Positions 55,712-64,000 of a stretch of 64,000 nucleotides of DNA are shown piece after piece. Under the pieces are notes generated by a model, which ran no database searches, was not told where the DNA came from, and worked only from the letters and a program-made list of their open reading frames with translations. Both the position numbers and the translations under genes were made by a program. Source of the DNA: Ehretia macrophylla (lineage: Eukaryota > Streptophyta > Magnoliopsida > Boraginales > Ehretiaceae). The stretch spans positions 83,289,825 to 83,353,824 of the forward strand of contig CM075764.1 in NCBI GenBank assembly GCA_037974665.1. The letters are read 5' to 3'. Every line of letters begins with the position of its first letter. Position 1 is the first letter of the stretch.

Positions 55712-57534
55712 ATATGTATATATATGTATATATGTATATATGTATATATGTATATATATGTATATATGTATATATATGTATATATGTATATATATATATG
55801 TAGGTATGTATATACATACATACATACATATATATGTAGGTATGTATATACATACATACATATATATGTAGGTATGTATATATATATATATGTATATAGC
55901 TTAATTTCATGGCTTGGAACCAAGTTTGGAGGAATTTAATGGTATTTTAGTGAATTTTCCAGATTTTCCAACAATGATGCATTTGTGTTATTTTGCTTAT
56001 AAAACTTGTTTTAAGCTTGTTTTTGCCAATGTTTTGCACTTATAAGGTACTATAGTTAGTATATATATTGGTTGTGCAAAGATAGAGCATTTATATTGCT
56101 TATAAATGGGTTAATAGTTGGATATAAGTTGGACAAAAGTTAGTTGTTAAATGTTGTAGAGCATGATTATGATGTTTATGCACTTGTATTGCATTGTAAA
56201 CTATGGCTAAAATGTGATAAATGCTAGTTCTTAAGTGTTGTAAGTTATGTGCTATTGATTCATAACGTGGACAATTGTAGAAATAATTATATGCTATTAA
56301 ATGCTAATTGCCACCGGAAATGTTAAAGGGTTTAAAAGTGTTTGCAAATGGTTAGGTTGCTTACTTTGTTACCCAACAAATGTGTTATTCACTATTAAAT
56401 GTGATTAAGGGGAAACCTACTTTGTTGTCCTCTCTAAATGAACGTGAATGTATGATATGTGATTGAGTATGACTGTTTAATGTGACTATTTAATGCGACC
56501 GTTTACTGTTTACTGTTTACTGTTTACTGTTTATGTGAGGCATGGTAACGTAGTGTTACCTCGGGTGGCATCAGGCTTGTCGGGTTGCATTTGCACGACT
56601 ACCATATTCTATTCCCTATCTCGCATGGACGGAGATGCTCCATAGGGTGTAGGTCTAGGCTTCAGTGTACATCCGGATTGCACTTACTGTAGTATTGGGA
56701 GTCACAAGGGGGACTGGCAGAGTTCGTGATAGTGATATACGAAGATGACATCAAAAGTGTTTAACGTATCCTACCTTGTGTGGTTACATAGCTTTATGTG
56801 CTTACTTGAGATAATTGTGAGTAAATGCTTATTGGTTGCACATGGTCATATGGCTTATGTGCTTAATGTTTACTTATGATTCAAATGTCTATTTCCAAAT
56901 GCTTTTTCTTTAAGTTCTTATTGAATGCATAAAGTTGCTTAATGTTTATGTGTCATTTTGAATGCATGTTTTCAAGAGGTTTATCAAGTTAAATGCTTTT
57001 GCATAATATTACATATTGTTTCCAATGCATGATTTCAAAAAAGAATTTTCAAGTTAAATGTTTTCCAAAACCTTCCCGTTTACCCCCTTCCCCTCACCCC
57101 TCCCCCCCCCCCCCCCCCTCTCACTGAGCTTATGAAGCTCACCCCATTTCATAACCATTTCAGGTGTAAGCTGAGTTTGAGTCTTAAGGAGATTGGAAGT
57201 GATAGCTATATTTATCTTGCTTTGGATGATGTATATATTATCTATGAAGTTTATGTAGATTATGATGTAATGAAGAATTGTTATTGAAATGTATCTCTTG
57301 GTATTAAAGGATTGATATGAATGTCTGTTGTAATGAACTCTTGAATGTAGTTGAGATGTTTTAGTGGCTCTGTTATACTATTTTATGGATATTAATGATC
57401 GAGCTATTATAGTGTGCCTTTGCGGACTTGGGAGAAGTGATCTTGTTAAGTCCGTGGTATCACGATTCTAGGATTGTTCATTGCTTATTTCTATGATATC
57501 ACAGACTGTATTATTAAAAAATGGGGTCGTGACA
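54740..57534 (+). repeat. Solo LTR, group D variant (D6), TSD CAATC
   Basis: It starts TGTGAGACCCAAACATG and ends ATGGGGTCGTGACA (2,795 bp), flanked by CAATC at 54735-54739 and 57535-57539. Module marks are AAAAG/GTGAGCGG (55263-55273), hairpins with TTACTTT (56349-56373) and CTACTTT (56410-56434) loops, CATGGTAACG...CGACTACCAT (56541-56606), a GTATCC box (56766), TCACTGAGCTTatgAAGCTCACC (57121-57143) and TTTCAG/G (57159-57164). A long TATG-type microsatellite (55518-55890) sits inside the putative intron. Confidence 0.93.
55410..55900. repeat. Long (TA)n / TATATG microsatellite
   Basis: (TA)n runs at 55424-55441 and then an almost uninterrupted TATA/TATG/TACA array from about 55518 to 55890. 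The latter ends with three copies of a TATGTAGGTATGTATATACA-type unit near 55795-55880. Reading frames in it code only for Tyr-Ile-type repeats and are not genes. Confidence 0.95.
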
Positions 57535-57539
57535 CAATC

Positions 57540-57692
57540 CAACAGAGTCTATATATGTCATGGGATTAAACCCTATGCTCTCTTATAGAGGTCAGCTGTA
57601 GGCATATTTAAGCATTATACTCCTATTTTTACCTTTATCAAATATGATTAAGTTAATAAAATCCCACTATTGAAGGAATTAAATAGGGGAAG
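57540..57692. other. Flank between solo LTRs D6 and B4
   Basis: Single-copy-looking sequence into which both LTRs inserted. It may be part of the outer copia LTR or its neighbour; I cannot decide. Confidence 0.4.
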
Positions 57693-59608
57693 TGTGACGC
57701 CCGAGACCTCCATGATATTTAAATTAACTGTTGCATATTATTTGTGCATTTAAATGTGCATTTTTCTACTTTTAACAAAAGTTACTATTCATAGCGAAAT
57801 TGGACTGTATTATTTCTTTGAAATTATATTTTTCTCATGTTACATGACATGTATAAGGAATGTGAAAAGTGTTATTTTGTGCATCACGTGTTTGGAAGGT
57901 GCGTTTAGAAAATGTTTTCTTGTATCGTGTGAATAGTAAAATAGTGTTACATTTAAACTAGTTAACTTTATGTGTATTTTAAGCTTACAATTAACTAAGT
58001 CTTACTTATGTTGACCATCAAATCAGCCAACCACCTATTAAATACCACATATATACATACATTTAGCATATAACACTTAGAAAGAAAAAAAAGAAACAAA
58101 CTACCCATAAAGCCCCAAACCCATTGGCTTCCATAACAAAGAAAGGAGAAAAAGCTTCAACCATCTTGCACATTTGATCACCTAGCTTGAGTTTGGAGGG
58201 GATTTTAGAGCATCCTAGCACTACTACAAATATCTACATCTAGCAATGGTAGTAGTCTTGAATGGTATTTGGAAGGTGTTGATACTTTGGAGTTGAATTG
58301 GAGGGGTTCTTGGCTAGACTCCTACAGGTTTGGTTTATTAAAGGTGAGGAAGTCTTCATCCTTTTTGTGCATCTTAGCTTATTTTATTGCTTTTAGATTA
58401 TATGATTTAGTTTAATTGATAAAGTTTATATGTACTATTTACTTGCTATCTCGTGGTTTCTCGTGATATCTTGTATTTTCTCGTGTTTATTTGATATTAC
58501 CTCGTGAAATCTAATGAATTCTTGAATTCATATTAGGTTGCGCAACCTTCTCGGACATGGTAGTGTTGAGAAACTCTGGGCAGCATCGGGCTGTCGGTCT
58601 AACTCGGCTACCATGGTGCCTATTTCCTTTCTCACTGAGGCATACTCCTCTACCCCAGAGGCATGGTTCACCTCGTTGGGGTACACGGACCTACCTTAGG
58701 GGAAATGGGTCGTAGGATCGGAGTACATCTGGAGTACCCTATTGGAGAAATAAGGGGATTTGCCGGCATTTGCTATTGAAGATCATGGTTTATGGTTCGA
58801 GATCGAAGACAAAGAAGATGAACTGTATCATTTCTTTAATGTATTTAATGTTTATTCGATTAACTTGCTATATTGTATTAGTTGTGTTATTATCCTTGTT
58901 GCATTGCATGAAATGATTTTCGGAAACATCCCCAGTTTACTGTATCCCCTCCCTCACTGAGTAACTATGGTTGCTCATTCTTCTTTTTAACATAAGTTGG
59001 AGATCATATTGCCTCCTGTGTGGCATGCTTGCTCTACCAGTGTGTAGAACATGGAAGAATGTAATCATGATATGCTTGTATTCTATTTGAGACTTTGTGG
59101 TCATATATGTATTTGTGTTATATTAAGGCATGTAATATTAAAGTTTTAGTCTTGTACGATGGTTAGGTACTAGAGGGCTTGTAATAAATTCTATTGCTTC
59201 ACTTCATTGCTTAGTAGTTGCATGCTTGTATGGTTTAATGGAAGTGGGTTGGAGGACTTAAAATATAAGAAGGTCAAGTAAATAATATTAGAGTGGTATG
59301 ATAAGTGTGTTTAAAAGACAAGATTTCAATGGATTTAACCTTGTATGCTTGTGTGTTATGTTGTTGGGTTCCAAGACTCGGATGACTTTGAGAAGTTTGT
59401 TGTATGTGACGATAGTAGAAGTTGGGAATTACGGAAGATGTTAGACTTGATTTTTGATGTTATAATTACTTGAACAGGTTTTGGATTGTCCTATAAATAG
59501 AGGAGACTCCGTCCGTTTTTCCTAAATTTTTGTGCCCGGGTTTGAAATTGGGTTGAGAATAGCGTGATCAATAAAAGTCACAGTTCCGTGAGGGATCGGG
59601 GTGTTTCA
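57693..59608 (+). repeat. Solo LTR, group B (B4), TSD GGAAG
   Basis: It starts TGTGACGCCCGAGACC and ends GGATCGGGGTGTTTCA (1,916 bp), with GGAAG at 57688-57692 and 59609-59613. It is half the length of B2, largely because the sequence after the donor-like AAAG/GTGAGGA (58340-58350) is much shorter. CATGGTAG...CTACCATG (58556-58616) and TCACTGAGTAACtatgGTTGCTCA (58954-58977) are kept. I do not find the CTACTTT hairpin in this copy. Confidence 0.92.
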
Positions 59609-59639
59609 GGAAGTCTTCGACAAAAAAAAAAATAGGTGA

Positions 59640-60815
59640 AGTCAAAGTGGACTAAAGCGAGACCACAGGGGGGTTATAAATGCGTAGGACCCCCCATGTG
59701 GTCAAAAAAATCCCTCCAGACCCTCCTGTGGTCTATGCTGCATTGCACACGACCTCCTTCCGTTAAATATTACGTTATTTTTAACAAAATGTGTAGTACA
59801 CGCGCAGTAAATACAACTTGGATTAATTTTTAACCATTTTAAAAATAAAATAAATGTCTTAATTGACCAAAATACCATTTTCACAAAAAAAAAAAAAAAA
59901 TAGTGTCATATTCCCTAACATCCCCTTCAAACCCCCAAAACCCTACCTCGTCAACCCCCAAAATGCAATCTTCACTTCGACACTAGTGGTCATCATCAAA
60001 AGAAAAAAAAATGCAAGTGAATAACTAAGCTTGATCGAACAAGCTGATTGATTAGTTGGTTAATATATATATAAAGCTCATCGCCACCAATCTCCACCAC
60101 AGCTCCATCCCCATCACTGTCCTCTACTCTGCCCACGATTCTCTCCCCACACCATAACAACCTTCAGATTTCTTCATCCCTATCACAGCTCCATCCACAT
60201 CACCAATCTCCACCACAGCTTCAAACAATTGGTTTTCGATTAAATGAAATCAACACATTGGAAAAAATCTCGGAGAGATTCTACATCACTGCAGAGTGTC
60301 ACTTTCCAATTGAAATACGCATGCCAGATCTATACATATATGTATGTAGATATACATACATATATATGATCTAATTTCGGGCCATGTAGCAGCACCCATA
60401 ACTGGACTAACCACCTTAGCATCACCATCATTCAATGACTTCATCCAAGCCTAATCGAAACCCAACTATTTTTTTTTGGGTAATAAATTCTGATATGTGT
60501 GGTGGCCGGGTGGTGGTGGCGGTAGTGCTGACTGAAGGTGGAGATGGTGGCGGAAATGATGGTGGTGGTGAGTTGACTGTTTTCATTTTTTCAATTACTA
60601 CTATTATTTTATTGTTAAATACGTTAAAAATTAATAAAATTTGTACTTTACGCGTGTGTACTACATATCTTATCAAAAATGATGAAATATTTGACGGAAG
60701 AGGGTCTTGTGCAATGCGGCATAGACCACAAGAAGTCCTATGCATTTTTATAACTACATGAGAATCCTACGCACTTACGACTCACTATAAGAGGGTCTGA
60801 AACTATTTACCAAAA
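59640..60815. mobile_element. Long-TIR DNA element, possibly MULE-like
   Basis: The left part (GAGACCACAGGGGGG, TGCGTAGGA, TGTGGTCTATGCTGCATTGC, CGACCTCCTTCCGT, TGTAGTACACGCG) is repeated in inverted order in the right part (near 60650-60800: the inverse of GTGCGTAGGATTCTC, TTGTGGTCTATGCCGCATTG, ACCCTCTTCCGTC, GTAGTACACACGCG). The TIRs are thus about 200 bp long with moderate divergence. The 0.7-kb interior is pyrimidine-rich (TCTCCACCACAGCTCCATCC, twice) and codes for no recognised protein; it might be captured host sequence. No clear TSD was found, so the superfamily is a guess. Confidence 0.65.
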
Positions 60816-62798
60816 AAAAATTGACCTCGTTGGACTTGCTTCACCCCAGCCTAACATTCGTTGATTAATTGTAATTTGTAAACCGACTTTGACTTTTATA
60901 AGATTCCAACGAGGGAGTATATGTATACACAATTTCTGGAAACTAAGACAATTTTCCTTTATTTTTTAATTTGGTCAAAAAACGAGGACTATTTTTCCTT
61001 TTTTTAAAAAAGAGATTTGGCTTTGAAATATTTTAATAGTAAATCAAAAAAAGAGATTTGGCTTTGAAATATTTTAATAGTCAATTCAAATACAACAAAT
61101 TATGAACTGGTTAGTTAATTATGACTTGTTTTAATCAATGGGTGTTCAGTATTAAAAGATCTGCCAAACAAATATCTTTTTCCACTAGTAATCCCGCCTG
61201 CACGCGGCAGTTTTTTGTAATTTTTTTAGACCTTATTTATGTTGAATCCTACGTTGCAAAGGTTTGTATATAACATGATAATTAACACGGCGACATTTTA
61301 TTATAGTGAATTTCATTAGATTATATAACAACTAATAAAATATTTATCGAAGTAGAATCCTCTCTATCGTCAACTTAACAGTTCCAATGCAAAATATCCA
61401 TTTAGTAAACAGATCGATGTTAATGGTATAACCAATTCTTTGTATGGAGCAATGACCAGCAATTTTCTTCTCAGATTCTTTTATTTTTTTTCTCTCCCAT
61501 CATTGGAATCGACCATTAAATCTCTCGAAATATCATAATTCGACCATTAGATCTCTCGAAATATCATAACATTTTGTAGAGACAAAAATCTAACTTGTGC
61601 TGGTGCTCACTCAGTATATATGGGCATAATCCACATGTGGTCCAACCATAACTGATAAGCTAGAATTCCAAATTAGAAAAAAACTCTTCAATCAATTCGA
61701 ACATCACTCTTTTACATAACTGATCAGTTCGGACTAATTGAAATTTTTTTCCAAATTATGTGTCATAATTCAGTCAACATAACTGACTCTTGCTTGACTG
61801 CAAGATACGTTGTTCTTATAATTGAAAGCCCTTTCTTAACATTTCCAAGCTCATGCCCTCTAACCATCCAAAATTATTTTACCATTCCTTTATTCAACCA
61901 CCTCTTAGCCTCTTCCCTAAAACTCCATTTATCTTTGTTCTTCTTCGTTCCTCGCTACTTTCTTTACCATATACTTTCTTCCCTCGCTTGTTCATTGACT
62001 TGAGCCTCGCATTATTTTTGGCGAACACCATATTAGTGTCCCAACTTCGCCTTATTTTTATCTTCTTCTGATTAATTAATTAATGGCTTGCGTGTATATA
62101 TGTACAAATGAATTCAATGAAGTCAAGTTTTACTTACAAGTGCCCAAGTTGTTGCAGTGTAGTTGTATATAAGTGAAGAATGTATCCATAGAAAAGTGAT
62201 GGAAAGTCATGAATAAGTGCGTGAAAATGTCTAAATGGATGTGGGAAAATGGTTTGCAAGCTGTTCGTATGATAACTAAGAGCTAATGCAACTACAACTA
62301 AGATTGGGTGAATTCAAATATTGAAGTGGTCTAGGAATTAGATTATAGACTCTATTTGGGATTCTCTAATCTGTTGCAAAGATAGAGCTACAAGCCTAAC
62401 ATTCATTAATAATTGGCCAAGTTCAACTGATTAATGGTTTTAAGCCTTGGTCGAAACAAAAGTGCAATTCTATCTCCTAACATTTTTTAGTAAAAGCATA
62501 GCGCTTTATCCTAAAACGTTAACAAACGGCAATACTCAATTGAGCGCGATAAAATTAAGGCTGTTTAGTTTTTCAATTAAAACATAACTATATGGCGCAC
62601 ACATATTCAAATCATAACATCAACTGCAAGCATAATTATGTGATAATCGGAATTTGAAAATACAAGAAAATAAAATCATACATAGCATCAAAATAAACTA
62701 TCCAAATACAAGACCGTAAATCACAAGACTATTACTCTTGATCCTATATATCCTAGCAAGTAACCTACTCATCACGATTTTTGGTAATTGGAATTTGA
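60816..62798. other. Intergenic, no gene seen; two small tandem duplications
   Basis: No supported gene. A unit starting AAAAAAGAGATTTGGCTTTG is tandemly duplicated at about 61007-61082. A unit containing TCTCTCGAAATATCATAA is duplicated at about 61508-61570. Reading frames such as 61758-62071 lack any recognisable domain. Confidence 0.5.
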
Positions 62799-63597
62799 AA
62801 CAGCTGCAGTCGTAATTTGTAAGCTAACTAGATGCAAGCGCCTTTTAGGTCGGATTTTTGGTTTACGTACCCACGTTGAATTCAACGCAGTAGCAGAAAT
62901 TGATTATAATCTCTCAACTTGCTTTTATTGACAATCATCATCTACATATCTCTAGCATTAGCTCACACGGCTAAGTGCACTTTCAATTAGAATATTGGAT
63001 GATGCAAGTGTTATAACATGATTGCTCATTTCAAGTGTGTGCCACGCTGAAAAGGCTGAGAAGGATCTCGAATGGAGAAAAACCTAAAAACGATTTAACT
63101 ATTTCTATGATATGATGGCAGATTCAGTGTTCACATTTTCCATCAGGGATTTTTCAGCCAGTAATTTTCCATATAGAATTTTCATTAAATTAACTGATAT
63201 GTTAACTCAAAGGGGAAAACATGAGAAATTAAAATTTGAAAACAATGAAATAGCTGCAGTCGTAATTGGTAAGCTAGTTAGATGCAAGCGCCTTTTAGGT
63301 CGGATTTTTGGTTTTACCCACGTTCAACGCAGTAGCAGAAATTGATTATAATCTCTCAACTTGCTTTTATTGCCAAGCATCTTCATTTCTCCAGCTTTAG
63401 ATCATAGCTAAGTTCACTTTTTACTAGAGCATATATGTTGCTCGCTGAAACCCAAAAATGGATGATGCAAGTGTTACACGATTGCTCATTTCAAGTGTGT
63501 CACGCTGAAAAGGCTGAGAGGGATCTCGAATGAAGAAAAACCTATAAACGATTTAGTTATTTCTATGATATGATGGCAGGTTCAGTGTTCACATTAT
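62799..63597. repeat. Direct duplication of about 0.34 kb
   Basis: Copy 1 (about 62799-63138) and copy 2 (about 63250-63597) are in the same orientation. Shared blocks, in order, are CAGTCGTAATT, GATGCAAGCGCCTTTTAGGT, GCAGTAGCAGAAATTGATTA, TCTCAACTTGCTTTTATTG, GGATGATGCAAGTGTTA, CACGCTGAAAAGGCTGAGA and ATTTCTATGATATGATGGCA. The copies differ by several small indels. No TE ends or coding frame were recognised, so its nature is unknown. Confidence 0.9.
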
Positions 63598-64000
63598 GCC
63601 TAACCTAGTATTAGGTAGGGGACCTCTTCGTCTCTTTTCTAATTTGTTAACTTTCTCTAGCCGAAAGCTGGAATGATGCGCCCTTAACCAAGATTATTCT
63701 GTAATAAAAACTACACATGCGTGTGATCTGAAGCAATGCAAAAATAACACTATGTTAGAAGGATTGTGTATATAGATATGTTGAGAACACAATATTATTT
63801 TAACGTGATTTGATATAACCTACGTCTACAGAACATTATTTTTTATAACTAGTAAAAATGACTGTAATAATAACTCTTATACACCTACTTAGAGGTGTGC
63901 GACCACTAAACTCAACTCAAATAGTCTTATTTATAGATTATAGTAATGAATTCCACTAAGAATAGGATTCATATGCTCTATAATAATTTGACTCTAATTA
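63598..64000. other. No recognisable gene
   Basis: AT-rich sequence at the right edge with no supported feature. Confidence 0.5.

Noticed and set aside
55484..55939. Several overlapping long open frames on both strands
   Set aside because: They are translations of the TATATG microsatellite (Tyr/Ile/Val repeats) and have no coding signal.
60428..60761. Overlapping frames of about 105 codons with Pro/Gly-rich stretches
   Set aside because: They run through a repeat tract and the TIR of a DNA element; no domain recognised.
61758..62071. Two overlapping plus-strand frames rich in Phe/Leu/Ser
   Set aside because: Low-complexity composition without domain, splice context or conserved motif; too weak to call a gene.

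Overview
The window is plant nuclear DNA, most likely from a dicot (possibly an asterid; the organism call is an inference). Nearly everything recognisable is transposable-element sequence. I found one host gene that looks intact: a four-exon short-chain dehydrogenase/reductase on the minus strand (31869-34850). There is no prokaryotic gene organisation, CRISPR array or rRNA, and I recognised no tRNA gene.

Layout. 1-5715: decayed chromovirus-type Ty3/gypsy pol plus its 3' LTR (A1). 5716-14842: a minus-strand gypsy element (gag, primer-binding site, 5' LTR 'C') carrying solo LTR B1, which itself carries solo LTR A2. 14843-15329: copia-like LTR piece. 15330-16506: nothing recognisable except a primer-binding-site-like motif at its end. 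16507-20411: two LTRs (D1, D2) head to head. 20412-27718: a second minus-strand gypsy gag, split by solo LTR D3, which is split by solo LTR B2. 27719-31546: rearranged LINE pieces, with a CACTA-type element inside a LINE 3' end. 31869-34850: the SDR gene. 35451-36410: CACTA-type end and AT-rich tandem repeats. 36411-44841: LTR pieces B3 and A3, and LTR D4 split by solo LTR D5 and carrying a MULE-type MITE. 44910-54724: a minus-strand copia element interrupted by a complete 3.7-kb copia element and by a further LTR. 54740-59608: solo LTRs D6 and B4. 59640-60815: a long-TIR element. 60816-64000: intergenic DNA with a 0.35-kb direct duplication.

Nesting order is supported by target-site duplications (TSDs) read directly: ATATA (A2), CTCGT (D3), TTGGC (D5), CAATC (D6), GGAAG (B4), CATCA (inner copia), TGA (CACTA) and the 9-bp ATCACTTAA (MITE). 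Solo LTRs greatly outnumber complete elements, which points to frequent LTR-LTR recombination.

The most unusual signal is inside the gypsy LTRs. Groups A, B, C and D, which differ over most of their length, share an ordered internal module. It starts with a splice-donor-like AG/GTGAG, continues with hairpins that keep a CTACTTT loop while the stem bases change together, then a long-range stem CATGRTAG...CTAYCATG, a GTATCC box and a TCACTGAG hairpin with a covarying stem, and ends with a TTTCAG/G acceptor-like site. This suggests a spliced, structured leader intron encoded within the LTRs. A short conserved reading frame follows the acceptor.
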